Shown: piece after piece, positions 45,737 through 52,812 of the stretch
How the letters are laid out: each line of letters opens with the position of its first letter
Position numbering within the stretch: the first letter of the stretch is position 1
Assembly (NCBI GenBank): GCA_003170135.1
Contig: PMZR01000057.1
Span: forward strand, 1 to 52,812
DNA: 52,812 bases
DNA from: Acidobacteriota bacterium
GTDB taxonomy: Bacteria > Acidobacteriota > Vicinamibacteria > Vicinamibacterales > Fen-181
Direction: 5' to 3'
Translations under genes and position numbers: made by a program
The notes under the pieces: model-generated
What the model was told of the DNA's origin: nothing
What the model saw: the letters and a program-made list of their open reading frames with translations, nothing else
Databases searched by the model: none

Positions 45737-47893
45737 CTATTTGCTCGCCCGCTCCACTGCCAGCACCCCTGTCACACCCCGAAGCGACTTGATCACCTTC
45801 TCCAGGTGTTTCAGATCCGCGATCTCGACGGTCATGTCGATGCGGCCTTCGTGGTTCTCGGGCGGAACGTGCGCCTCGACGTTGGTGATGTTGGTGTTGA
45901 TGCCGGCGATCTTCGCGCTGATCTCGGCCAGGACACCCTTGCGGTTCTCTACTTCGATGGCCAGCCGTACCGTGTAGCGGCCGGGCTCGCCGCCCTTCTC
46001 CCACTCGACCTCGATGCGGCGTTCGGGATCGTAGAGCAGGCTCGTCACGTTCGAACACGTGACCGCGTGGACCGAGACGCCCTTGCCGCGCGTGATGTAG
46101 CCGACGATCTTCTCGCCGCGAATCGGGTTGCAGCACCGGGCGCGGAACACCAGCATGTCGTCGATGCCGCGGACCTTGATGCTGTCGTTGCCGCCGCCGA
46201 ACGCGCGCTTGACGACCGACGCCACCCGCGACTCGACCTTCTCGTGCAGCTGGTCGGCCGGCACCATCTTGTCGATCACCTGGCGCGCCTGGATCTTGCC
46301 GTAGCCGACCGCGGCGAGCAGATCGTCGGTCTTCGGCAGGCCGCATTCGTTCGCGGCGCGCACCAGGCCCTCTCCGTCGAGCAGTGTCTTGATGTTCAGA
46401 TCGAAGCGCCGGAGCTCCTTCTCCATCAGCTTCCGGCCGATCTCGATGCTGCGCGCCTTTTCCTCGGCCTGGAGAAAGTGCCGGATCTTGTTGCGCGCCC
46501 GCGAGGTCGTCGCGAAGTTCAGCCAGTCGCGGCTCGGCTTGTGCTTCGTCCCCGTGACGATCTCGACGATGTCGCCGTGTTTGAGCGGCGTGCGCAGCGG
46601 CACCATCTTGCCGTTGACGCGCGCGCCCACGCAGTTGTTCCCGACGTCGGTGTGCACGGTATACGCGAAGTCGATGGGCGTCGAACCGCGCGGCAGCGTC
46701 TTCACCTCGCCTTTCGGCGTGAAGATGTAGACCTCCTCGGGATACAGATCGATCTTGAGGTTCTGCAGGAACTCCTGCGGGTCGCGCACCTCCTGCTGGA
46801 CCTCCAGCAGCTGGCGCAGCCACAAAAAGTACGGCTCGTCGCGCTGCGCGCCCACGCGCCCTTCCTTGTACTTCCAGTGCGACGCGATCCCTTCTTCCGC
46901 GCGGTGGTGCATCTCCTCGGTGCGAATCTGCACCTCGAACGGGAACCCGTGCTCGCTGATGACCGACGTGTGCAGCGACTGGTACCCGTTCACGCGCGGC
47001 ATCGCGATGAAGTCCTTGATGCGGCCCGGCACGGGCGACCACGTCTGGTGGATGATGCCGAGCGCGGCGTAGCAATCCCTGATCGTCTTGGTCACCACGC
47101 GCAGGGCGACGAAGTCGTACACCTGGTCGAGGTCGATCTTCTGGCGCTTCAGCTTCAGGTGGATCGAATACAGCCGCTTGACGCGGCCGTCCACCGACAC
47201 CATCGGGACCTGCGCCTCCTCGAGCTTGGCCACGAGCTGGCGGCGCAGCTCCTCGGTCAGCGGCTCGGTGACCTTGCGCTTGCGCTCGACCCGCTGCCGG
47301 AGGGCTTCGTAGGCGTCCGGTTCCAGGAACTTGAACGCAAGTTCCTCGAGCTCGTTCTTGAACTTGCTCATCCCGAGGCGGTTGGCGATCGGCGCGTAGA
47401 TGTCGAGCGTCTCCTGGGCGATGCGCAGCCGGCGGTCCTCGGGCAGGTGCTTCAGGGTCCGCATGTTGTGCAGCCGGTCGGCGAGCTTGACCAGGATCAC
47501 GCGGATGTCGTCGACCATCGCCAGCAGCATCTTGCGGAAGTTCTCCGCCTGCCGCTCTTCGCTCGAGGAGAACGAGATGGCGCTGATCTTCGTGACGCCG
47601 TCGACGATGTGGGCGACCTCGGCCCCGAAGACCGCGCTCAGCCGTTCCATGCTCGTCAGGGTGTCCTCGACGACGTCATGGAGCAGCCCGGCCGCGATGG
47701 TCACCACGTCGAGCTTCATGTCCGAGAGGATGTTGGCGACCTCGAGCGGGTGCACCAGGTAGGGCTCGCCGGAATGGCGCACCTGCCCCTTGTGCTCGAA
47801 GGCCGAAAACACGTAGGTTCGGCGGAGCAACTCGACGTCGGCGTCCGGGTTGTACCCCCGGACTTTTTCCAGCACGTCCTCGAATCGGATCAC
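45737..47893 (-). CDS. rel: Bifunctional (p)ppGpp synthetase/hydrolase, Rel/SpoT family
   Basis: 718 aa. The HD hydrolase domain is intact (His48 in HPLEV, His72-Asp73 in HDVVED, DRLHNM). The synthetase domain has RVKRLYSIHLK, YDFVALRVV, GYQSLHT and EVQIRT. TGS, helical, zinc-finger (RCCNPI) and C-terminal ACT domains follow. Both active sites look functional, so it should make and degrade the alarmone. The start is GTG 47893 without an SD; CTATTAG just upstream and a perfect inverted repeat at 47928-47949 are the visible control elements. Confidence 0.96.
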   Translation of the reverse strand: MIRFEDVLEKVRGYNPDADVELLRRTYVFSAFEHKGQVRHSGEPYLVHPLEVANILSDMKLDVVTIAAGLLHDVVEDTLTSMERLSAVFGAEVAHIVDGVTKISAISFSSSEERQAENFRKMLLAMVDDIRVILVKLADRLHNMRTLKHLPEDRRLRIAQETLDIYAPIANRLGMSKFKNELEELAFKFLEPDAYEALRQRVERKRKVTEPLTEELRRQLVAKLEEAQVPMVSVDGRVKRLYSIHLKLKRQKIDLDQVYDFVALRVVTKTIRDCYAALGIIHQTWSPVPGRIKDFIAMPRVNGYQSLHTSVISEHGFPFEVQIRTEEMHHRAEEGIASHWKYKEGRVGAQRDEPYFLWLRQLLEVQQEVRDPQEFLQNLKIDLYPEEVYIFTPKGEVKTLPRGSTPIDFAYTVHTDVGNNCVGARVNGKMVPLRTPLKHGDIVEIVTGTKHKPSRDWLNFATTSRARNKIRHFLQAEEKARSIEIGRKLMEKELRRFDLNIKTLLDGEGLVRAANECGLPKTDDLLAAVGYGKIQARQVIDKMVPADQLHEKVESRVASVVKRAFGGGNDSIKVRGIDDMLVFRARCCNPIRGEKIVGYITRGKGVSVHAVTCSNVTSLLYDPERRIEVEWEKGGEPGRYTVRLAIEVENRKGVLAEISAKIAGINTNITNVEAHVPPENHEGRIDMTVEIADLKHLEKVIKSLRGVTGVLAVERASK

Positions 47894-47927
47894 GGTGAGC
47901 GGTGTCTAATAGGGGTGGATGGCTGTG

Positions 47928-47949
47928 GGGATCGGGGAGCCCCGATCCC
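47928..47949. promoter_or_regulatory. Perfect 10-bp inverted repeat upstream of rel
   Basis: GGGATCGGGG (47928-47937), AG, CCCCGATCCC (47940-47949). If the minus-strand TATTAG at 47906-47911 is the -10, this palindrome covers the -35 position, as an operator would. A terminator or dispersed palindrome is possible instead. Confidence 0.45.
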
Positions 47950-48011
47950 TGTTGCGTTCATCATAGAGACCGGGTTCAGGGGGGTCAAGGCGCCATCGCG
48001 CGTCGGACTGC

Positions 48012-48041
48012 TTGACTTGCCAATTTTCGGTTCACTATACT
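48012..48041 (+). promoter_or_regulatory. Sigma-70 promoter for the TPR lipoprotein gene
   Basis: TTGACT (48012-48017), an 18-bp spacer, TATACT (48036-48041). The transcript would carry a leader of about 120 nt, with a CCAAGG/CCTTGG hairpin near 48054-48076. Confidence 0.65.
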
Positions 48042-48168
48042 GGCGCGACTCAGACCAAGGTCTTCCTCTCGCCTTGGGGAGAGTCGGTGCACTGGCTAAA
48101 CTTCTTCGCGATCATCATCAGACCGTTGAAGACCGCTCTCCCGCGGTTTCGGGGGCAAGGGGGACGCA

Positions 48169-49116
48169 ATGCAGAGGCGGTTCAAGGCGGCATCGCTGGT
48201 CCTGCTGGCAGGCCTGAGCCTGTCGCTGGTCGGCTGTGGCGAGGTCAACAAGCTCAAGGCGAAAAAGGCCTACAAGCAGGCCATCGAGATGTACCGGCAG
48301 CAGGACTACAAGCGGGCTGCTGACAAGTACAAGGAAGCCGTGGACCTCGACCCGGAGCTGACGGCGGCCTACTTCTACCTGGCGAACAGCTACGACAACC
48401 AGTTCAAGGCCACCAAGCGCGGAGATGCGACCAACGACGCCTACCTGACCTCGGCCATCAAGTACTACCAGGTGGCCGCCGACAGGGATCCGGATCCAAA
48501 ACTCCGGAAGTGGGCGCTCCAGTACCTCTTCAACGACTACGGGTCGGAGAAGATGAATGACCCGGCGCAGGCCGAAGCGATCATCCAGAAGATGATCCAG
48601 ATGGAGCCCAACGATACGGGCAACTATTTCGCGCTTGCCAAGCTCTACGACGACGCGGGCGTGTACGACCAGGAAGAGCAGGCGCTCGTGAAGGCGCAGC
48701 AGATCAAGCCGAACGATCCGGGCGTCTACGGGCAGCTGGCTGGGTTCTACAACCGCCAGGGCGACTTCGAGAAGACAATGGACGCCTACGAACAGTGGAA
48801 GAAGATCGAGCCCAACAACCCCGAGGTCTACTACACCATCGCGAGCTTCTACTGGGACAAGGCCTACCACGACCAGCGACTGAAGGAGGCTGACAAGAGG
48901 CGGATGGTCAGCACCGGGCTCGATGAAGTCGACAAGGCCCTGCAGATCAAGTCCGACTACATCGACGCGATCGTGCGCAAGGGATTGCTCCTGCGCGTCC
49001 AGGCCGGATTGGAGAAGGACCGGACCAAGTACGACGACCTGATGAAACAGGCGCAGTCCTTGACCGACAAGGCGACCGCGCTGCAGAAGAAGAAGGTTGC
49101 GGGCGTCACCAAGTAG
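48169..49116 (+). CDS. TPR-repeat lipoprotein
   Basis: 315 aa. Lipoprotein signal peptide with lipobox LVGC, acylated Cys23 expected; it would be matured by Lgt and LspA encoded in this window. The mature part is a string of tetratricopeptide repeats (AIEMYRQQDYKRAADKYKEAVDLDPE, PNDTGNYFALAKLYDDAGVY, PNDPGVYGQLAGFYNRQGDFE), a protein-binding scaffold. The C-terminal 60 residues are a charged helix. It probably acts in the periplasm on the outer or inner membrane; partner unknown. SD GGGGGA precedes the ATG, and a strong terminator follows. Confidence 0.9.
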   Translation: MQRRFKAASLVLLAGLSLSLVGCGEVNKLKAKKAYKQAIEMYRQQDYKRAADKYKEAVDLDPELTAAYFYLANSYDNQFKATKRGDATNDAYLTSAIKYYQVAADRDPDPKLRKWALQYLFNDYGSEKMNDPAQAEAIIQKMIQMEPNDTGNYFALAKLYDDAGVYDQEEQALVKAQQIKPNDPGVYGQLAGFYNRQGDFEKTMDAYEQWKKIEPNNPEVYYTIASFYWDKAYHDQRLKEADKRRMVSTGLDEVDKALQIKSDYIDAIVRKGLLLRVQAGLEKDRTKYDDLMKQAQSLTDKATALQKKKVAGVTK

Positions 49117-49159
49117 TTCGAACGACCGCGCGTCCCGCAGCGCCCTCTTGTGATATCCA

Positions 49160-49200
49160 CCGCTCCGGTCCGGCGAAGAGCCTGGCCGGGGCGGTTTTTT
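49160..49200 (+). terminator. Intrinsic terminator after the TPR lipoprotein gene
   Basis: CCGCTCCGG (49160-49168) pairs with CCGGGGCGG (49186-49194) with one G-U wobble, followed by TTTTTT (49195-49200). Confidence 0.88.
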
Positions 49201-49404
49201 GTGCCCGCTGCCTGCACACCCGCCGCTTGGCCTGTGGCTCTCGATTGACGCGCTCGGCCTTTGCCGCCGTCCACCGCGGGTCCGGCCCCGGCCGCCGCGC
49301 TCAACTGCGGAGCTTCGTCCTTGGCCCTCATGCCGCCGATCAACGTGAACAGCCCGGTCGGGCTTGTCCCGCGTGACGCCGCTTCCGCCTGACAAAAATT
49401 CAGC
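49201..49404. other. Non-coding 204 bp after the terminator
   Basis: No domain-bearing frame, repeat or RNA gene recognised on either strand. The longer open frames here lack start signals and any recognisable composition. Confidence 0.4.
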
Positions 49405-49434
49405 CGCAGATTTCCGCAGATTCCCGCCGATTCG
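49405..49434. repeat. CGCAGATT 10-bp repeat, left flank of the hairpin element
   Basis: CGCAGATTTC, CGCAGATTCC, CGCCGATTCG: three units of the family seen at 45129-45272. Confidence 0.85.
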
Positions 49435-49440
49435 GACACA

Positions 49441-49587
49441 GGACTTCGACCCGCGGCCGGCCTGGGCCGGCCACCGGGAGGCGTGAGGGGGGCGGAGGCA
49501 AACGAAGGCTCCCTGGGTCAGGCGGGAGTCTTCGTTTGCCCCGCCATCCTCGCCACCGCCGTCGCAGAGCGACGGCGGTCGAAGTCC
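49441..49587. mobile_element. 147-bp MITE-like or structured element with terminal inverted repeats
   Basis: Perfect 11-bp ends GGACTTCGACC (49441-49451) and GGTCGAAGTCC (49577-49587) enclose three hairpins. Hairpin 1 is GGCCGGCC-TG-GGCCGGCC (49455-49472). Hairpin 2 has 17-bp arms with one wobble (49497-49513 and 49524-49540), extended outward imperfectly. Hairpin 3 is CCGCCGTCGC-AGA-GCGACGGCGG (49556-49578). As RNA it would fold like a cloverleaf. No transposase is encoded. It may be a non-autonomous mobile palindrome or a small structured RNA. Confidence 0.6.
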
Positions 49588-49639
49588 TCGCTGCCCACGT
49601 GACGCGGAAGCCTGCCGCGCGTACAACGCAAGCCCGCCC

Positions 49640-49667
49640 ATCTGCGTGAATCCGCGGGAATCTGTGG
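49640..49667. repeat. CGCAGATT 10-bp repeat, right flank, inverted
   Basis: On the minus strand CACAGATTCC, CGCGGATTCA, CGCAGAT. This is the inverse of the 49405-49434 copy, so the pair brackets the 147-bp element symmetrically. Confidence 0.8.
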
Positions 49668-49686
49668 ATGATTGATCGTACAAAGG

Positions 49687-49723
49687 CACAGGCCGACGGC
49701 GCCCGCGGCGCCATCGGCCTGTG
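49687..49723 (-). terminator. Long hairpin at the end of the tonB-exbBD operon
   Basis: 17-bp arms (49687-49703 and 49707-49723) with one mismatch and a 3-nt loop, 50 bp after the last exbD stop codon. Only a weak CCTTTG run follows on the minus strand, so termination efficiency is uncertain. Confidence 0.6.
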
Positions 49724-49772
49724 GTTTCTGCCTGAATCGTCGGTCGGGCGACAAACGCGCCGCCCGGTGCGC

Positions 49773-50249
49773 TTAGCTGCCGGCTCCCGTCGCGACGCCA
49801 GCCGACTGGCGCATGCCTTCGGTCACGATGCCCACCTTCTCGACACCGGCGCCCTTGGCTGCGTCAATCACGTCAACGATCTCACCATACCGGAGCGTGC
49901 CCGCGCCGATGATGAACATCGTCTTCTCTTTGCGCTGTTCGAAAATATTACGGAGCCTCGTTCCGAGCTCCGCAATCGCCACGTCCTGCTTGTTCACAGA
50001 GATCTTGTGGTCCGCCGACATCTCCAGCACGATTTGATCGCTGGGCGTGTCGGTCTTGTCCGGCCCCTTGGTATCGAGCGGCAGGTTGATGTCGATGCCC
50101 TTCTGGGTCATCGGCAATGCCGCCATGAAGATGACGAGCAGGACCAACAGGACGTCGATCAAGGGCGTCACGTTCATGTCGCAGCTCGTGACGAGCTTCT
50201 TGCCCTTGACGACCTTTTCGGCACCCAGGTGCTGATGTGCGTGTGCCAT
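49773..50249 (-). CDS. exbD: ExbD/TolR-family biopolymer transport protein (second copy)
   Basis: 158 aa. One N-terminal TM helix follows a short cytoplasmic tail; the key aspartate is in MNVTPLIDVLLVLLVIFM. The periplasmic domain follows (DQIVLEMSADHKISVNKQ, then FIIGAGTLRYGEIVDVIDAAKGAGVEKVGIVTE). It harvests proton motive force with ExbB for TonB. Its ATG overlaps the stop codon of the first exbD (TAATG). It has a longer, histidine-containing N-terminus than the first copy. Confidence 0.93.
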   Translation of the reverse strand: MAHAHQHLGAEKVVKGKKLVTSCDMNVTPLIDVLLVLLVIFMAALPMTQKGIDINLPLDTKGPDKTDTPSDQIVLEMSADHKISVNKQDVAIAELGTRLRNIFEQRKEKTMFIIGAGTLRYGEIVDVIDAAKGAGVEKVGIVTEGMRQSAGVATGAGS

Positions 50250-50695
50250 TACCTGCCACCTCCCGCGCCGCCGGTCCTGTTCGCCTTCTTCTCGGTGACG
50301 AGGCCGATGTTCTCAATCTGCGCGGCCCGCAGCTTGTCCATCGTGGCCATGATCGCCGCGTACGGCGCGTCTTCATCACCCTTGATCAGGACCGTCTTCT
50401 CTTTCTTGCTCTCGAGAGACTCGGTGACCTTCTGCGTGAGCTCTTCTTCGCGGACCGGCTTGGAATTCAGGTATATGCGCTTGTCGGCCGTAATCGCAAT
50501 GACCGTCTGTTCCTGCGTCTCGGGCTTGTCCGCGACGTTGCTCGCCTGGGGCAGCTTGACGTCGACGCCCTTCTGCAGCATCGGCGCCACGATCATCATG
50601 ATGATGAGGAGCACGAGCATGACGTCGACGAGAGGGGTGACGTTGATGTCCGACTTGACTTCACCCCTGCCGGCGCCGCCAACATCCATTGACAT
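50249..50695 (-). CDS. exbD: ExbD/TolR-family biopolymer transport protein (first copy)
   Basis: 148 aa. TM helix with the proton-path aspartate in INVTPLVDVMLVLLIIMMIV; periplasmic domain with TVIAITADKRIYLNSKPV and VLIKGDEDAPYAAIMATMDKLRAAQIENIGLVTE. The C-terminus is glycine-rich. The ATG at 50695 is used; ATG 50689 is also possible. It lies 36 bp after exbB and overlaps the second exbD. Confidence 0.93.
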   Translation of the reverse strand: MSMDVGGAGRGEVKSDINVTPLVDVMLVLLIIMMIVAPMLQKGVDVKLPQASNVADKPETQEQTVIAITADKRIYLNSKPVREEELTQKVTESLESKKEKTVLIKGDEDAPYAAIMATMDKLRAAQIENIGLVTEKKANRTGGAGGGR

Positions 50696-50731
50696 GGTGT
50701 ATCTCTCCTGCGAACTCCCCCGCCGGAACCG

Positions 50732-51403
50732 TTAGGCCGTCTTCTTGATGAAGTAGTCCACCAGCTCGGACGATGAGTTGTCCATCTCGACGTTGAAGTA
50801 CTCGACGCGGCCCGTCAGGTAGTTGTAGAACCAGACCGCCGGGATTGCCACGAGGAGTCCGAGCGCGGTCTCGACGAGCGCTTCCGAGATACCGGCAGAC
50901 ACGGCGCCGATGCCGCCCGAGCCGGTGGCCGCGATGCCGTTGAACGCGTTGATGACGCCGACGACCGTGCCGAGCAGCCCGACGAACGGGGCCGTCGAAC
51001 CGATGGTCGCCAGGGCCGGCACCATGCGCTTCAGGTCGGACGCGGTCAACGCCGACGCGCGCTGGATGGCGCGGCGCACGGTGTCCATCAGGTCTTCACG
51101 GCTCAGGCCCGCGCTGCTCTCCTGCTGGAACTGGTACTCCTGCAAGCCGGCGAGCACGACCTTGGCCAGGTGGCTGTAGCGGTAGTTCTTCGAAGTCGAA
51201 ATCGCAATGGCGTCCTTCAGCCGGCCGTCCTTGAGGTGCTTGGCCACCTGCGGCGCGTACAGCCTGGACTGCTTGCGGGCCTGCACGAAGGTGTAAATGC
51301 GCTCGACGGCGACGCCGATCGACAGCATCGACATGACGAAGAGCACACCGGCAATCGCCTTCGCGAAGAAGCTCATCTGGTTCCACATGTCAAGCAAGTT
51401 CAT
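50732..51403 (-). CDS. exbB: MotA/TolQ/ExbB proton channel family protein
   Basis: 223 aa, three TM helices: residues about 12-35, about 130-155 (VPALATIGSTAPFVGLLGTVVGVINAF) and about 175-200 (GISEALVETALGLLVAIPAVWFYNYL). The family-diagnostic Thr and Gly residues of TM2 and TM3 are present. It forms the pentameric channel around the ExbD dimer that energises TonB. It follows tonB by 112 bp. Confidence 0.95.
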   Translation of the reverse strand: MNLLDMWNQMSFFAKAIAGVLFVMSMLSIGVAVERIYTFVQARKQSRLYAPQVAKHLKDGRLKDAIAISTSKNYRYSHLAKVVLAGLQEYQFQQESSAGLSREDLMDTVRRAIQRASALTASDLKRMVPALATIGSTAPFVGLLGTVVGVINAFNGIAATGSGGIGAVSAGISEALVETALGLLVAIPAVWFYNYLTGRVEYFNVEMDNSSSELVDYFIKKTA

Positions 51404-51515
51404 CTGTCCATCCTCCGAATAGTCGCGATACTGCCGGTACCCGGCACTGCCCGGGCACGTTCACGAAGCAGGGACGCGGCCCGCCGCGCTCCCTACAGCT
51501 CGGCCCCGCAGCACG

Positions 51516-52244
51516 TTACTGCAGGGTGAAGTTCACGGTGACGGTCATGATGACCGGGACCGGCACGCCGTTGAGCAAGGTCGGCGAGTATTCCCACTGC
51601 TTCACGGCCTCGAGAGCCGCCTGGTCGAGCAGGGGGATGGAGCGAAGCACCTTGGCTTCCTGCACCTTGCCGTTCGACCCGATGATCGCCTCGATAATCA
51701 CCACGCCCTGTACGCGGGCTGACTGCGCGATCGCCGGATAGACCGGGTTCACGTTCTTGATCCGTGTCGGCTGCTTGATCTGGCCGCCGACGCGGACCGG
51801 TGCCTGGGGCGGAGGCGGAGGTGGTGGAGGCGCTTCCGGCAAGCCACCCACGATACCACCGGAGACGCCGCCCGCGATGCCCCCTTCGACGCCGCCCGAC
51901 ACCCCGCCCTCGGGGTTGTTCGCAACGCCGGTTTCGGGCTTGATTTCCTTCGGCGCCTCGACTGGCGCGGCGTTCGGATTCACATCCATCACCGGCTTCG
52001 GCGCCGCGGCGGTCTGCGGAGGCGGCGGCGGTGGCGGTGGCGGAGGAGGCGGCGGCGGCGCCGCCACGAACGCGTTCATCATCGCCGGCGGCGTCGGCAG
52101 CATGTCAGTCGCCATCAGCGGGATGACGACGAAACAGACGATGACGAAGACGTGCAGAAAGACCGACAGCGGGACTGTATACCATTTCCTGCTCCCGATC
52201 TTGATTGTGGGGTTGACCACATCGGTGAACATCTCGCGTGGCAC
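51516..52244 (-). CDS. tonB: TonB energy-transducing protein
   Basis: 242 aa. Inner-membrane anchor SVFLHVFVIVCFVVIPLMA, a 14-residue polyproline run near residue 65, a glycine/valine repeat (GGVSGG, GGVEGG, GGIAGG), a second polyproline run, and the TonB C-terminal domain (VNPVYPAIAQSARVQGVVII, then AALEAVKQWEYSPTLLNGVP). Spans the periplasm to open outer-membrane receptors. The start is GTG 52244, with AGGAGG at 7 nt; the longer frame is rejected because it runs into the promoter. Confidence 0.93.
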   Translation of the reverse strand: MPREMFTDVVNPTIKIGSRKWYTVPLSVFLHVFVIVCFVVIPLMATDMLPTPPAMMNAFVAAPPPPPPPPPPPPPPQTAAAPKPVMDVNPNAAPVEAPKEIKPETGVANNPEGGVSGGVEGGIAGGVSGGIVGGLPEAPPPPPPPPQAPVRVGGQIKQPTRIKNVNPVYPAIAQSARVQGVVIIEAIIGSNGKVQEAKVLRSIPLLDQAALEAVKQWEYSPTLLNGVPVPVIMTVTVNFTLQ

Positions 52245-52289
52245 CGCTTCTCCTCCTGCTCTCCCGATGAAGGGACTACCGAGCGGCCG

Positions 52290-52319
52290 ATTATAGCCAG
52301 ACCGAAAAACGAGTGTCAA
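52290..52319 (-). promoter_or_regulatory. Full-consensus sigma-70 promoter of the tonB operon
   Basis: On the minus strand TTGACA (plus 52314-52319), an 18-bp spacer and TATAAT (plus 52290-52295). Leader of about 39 nt. The best-matching promoter in the window. Confidence 0.82.
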
Positions 52320-52324
52320 CGAAA

Positions 52325-52338
52325 CCGGGACGTCCCGG
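52325..52338. promoter_or_regulatory. 14-bp perfect palindrome next to the tonB -35 box
   Basis: CCGGGACGTCCCGG lies 5 bp upstream of the -35 hexamer, where an activator or repressor dimer could bind. It does not match the Fur box. Confidence 0.35.
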
Positions 52339-52569
52339 CACTTCGGCTAACGTCTTAGACACCATAATTCGAAAAACGGCTTCAGCACAGGTGTATCGCC
52401 GAACCGATGAAAGGGCTGAAGGAGGGGGTCCCTGGGACGTTAGTCGGCGCGCGAACCGGAGCCGCCCGTCCGAAGCGTGACGCCGCGGTCGCCGCCTTCC
52501 GGATGAACCGCCAGATTCTAGCGGCCCCCGAGACCGAAGTCAACGAAATGACGAAATGGCGCGGGGCCG
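52339..52569. other. 231-bp gap without a convincing gene
   Basis: Upstream of the tonB promoter. A plus-strand frame from 52407 is open but arginine/proline-rich, runs across the membrane-protein gene on the other strand, and looks like a shadow frame. Confidence 0.4.
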
Positions 52570-52812
52570 CTACGGCCGGCCCGCGAACGTCCCCTCGCCC
52601 CGCGCCTGGCGGGTCCGCCTCGGCACGACGGCGGGCGCCGGCGCCAGCGGAATCCTCATCGAGTAAAACGACCGGTAGACGAACACCACGGACACCGCGA
52701 AGAACAGGCCCGCCAGCACCTCTGTCAGCCCGGCCCCGTGCGCAATCGTCAGCGACACCGCCAGTTGGACGGCGAGCAGGCCGAACAGCGTCGTGAACTT
52801 GATGATCGGGTT
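52570..52812 (-). CDS. Membrane protein, N-terminus beyond the window
   Basis: The last 80 codons are visible and the frame is open to the window edge. Two hydrophobic segments (FTTLFGLLAVQLAVSLTIA and EVLAGLFFAVSVVFVYRSFY) are followed by a basic proline-rich tail. Too little remains to assign a family. Confidence 0.55.
   Translation of the reverse strand, partial: NPIIKFTTLFGLLAVQLAVSLTIAHGAGLTEVLAGLFFAVSVVFVYRSFYSMRIPLAPAPAVVPRRTRQARGEGTFAGRP

Noticed and set aside
52325..52338. Fur box upstream of tonB
   Set aside because: The palindrome is CCGGGACGTCCCGG, with no resemblance to the AT-rich Fur consensus.
52407..52796. Plus-strand open frame at the window end
   Set aside because: Arginine/proline-rich and opposite a frame encoding two clean hydrophobic helices; judged a shadow.

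Overview
The window is GC-rich and densely coded on both strands. It looks like a chromosomal segment of an Acidobacteriota bacterium, most likely class Vicinamibacteria (old subdivision 6). That placement is inferred from the gene mix: an acidobacterial-type FtsX/MacB-like permease, an FG-GAP/ASPIC secreted protein, a GH127 enzyme, a carboxypeptidase-regulatory-like protein, a tonB-exbB-exbD-exbD cluster, and a ThyX thymidylate synthase. There are no rRNA or tRNA genes, no CRISPR array, no phage and no intact insertion sequence.

Layout. 1-9.2 kb: prolyl oligopeptidase (-), ParB-domain protein (+), an S41 protease remnant and a secreted FG-GAP/ASPIC protein (-), a small alpha-helical protein with a TGS-domain GTPase (-), an RpoD-type sigma factor (+), and an exported SagB-like nitroreductase (+). 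9.2-19.4 kb: a possible secreted protein, an old-yellow-enzyme oxidoreductase, a GH127 glycosidase with a CBM9-like secreted partner, a large permease, an ICMT-like membrane methyltransferase, a second exported SagB-like protein and thyX. 19.5-33 kb: the giant helicase lhr, a secreted alpha/beta hydrolase, a type II NADH dehydrogenase, a truncated carboxypeptidase-regulatory-like gene, and a minus-strand operon of two M16 peptidases, a HAD phosphatase and a GNAT-like protein. 33-38.8 kb: ileS-lspA-lgt-rluD, then a NUDIX hydrolase. 38.8-48 kb: histone-deacetylase-like protein, lon, a DksA/TraR zinc-finger protein, three uncharacterised small genes, rpmB, ridA and the bifunctional (p)ppGpp enzyme rel. 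48-52.8 kb: a TPR lipoprotein, a structured non-coding block, the TonB energy-transduction operon and a membrane protein cut by the window end.

How the genes fit together. ileS-lspA-lgt-rluD couples isoleucine charging to lipoprotein maturation (Lgt then LspA) and ribosome maturation. Lon, the DksA-like protein, Rel and a principal-type sigma factor form a stress and stringent-response theme. TonB/ExbB/ExbD1/ExbD2 energises outer-membrane uptake, which matches the secreted glycosidase, hydrolases and peptidases elsewhere.

The most unusual feature is not a gene. More than a dozen short arrays of degenerate 7-bp repeats, in several sequence families that all keep a 7-bp period, lie in the intergenic gaps. 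Many begin at, or contain, the stop codon of the neighbouring gene, and two lie in frame inside lhr. A separate 10-bp family forms a 38-bp superrepeat after rpmB and flanks, in inverted orientation, a 147-bp element with perfect 11-bp terminal inverted repeats and three internal hairpins. The heptamer arrays resemble the STRR heptamers described in cyanobacteria. I know of no description for this group, but I could not search.
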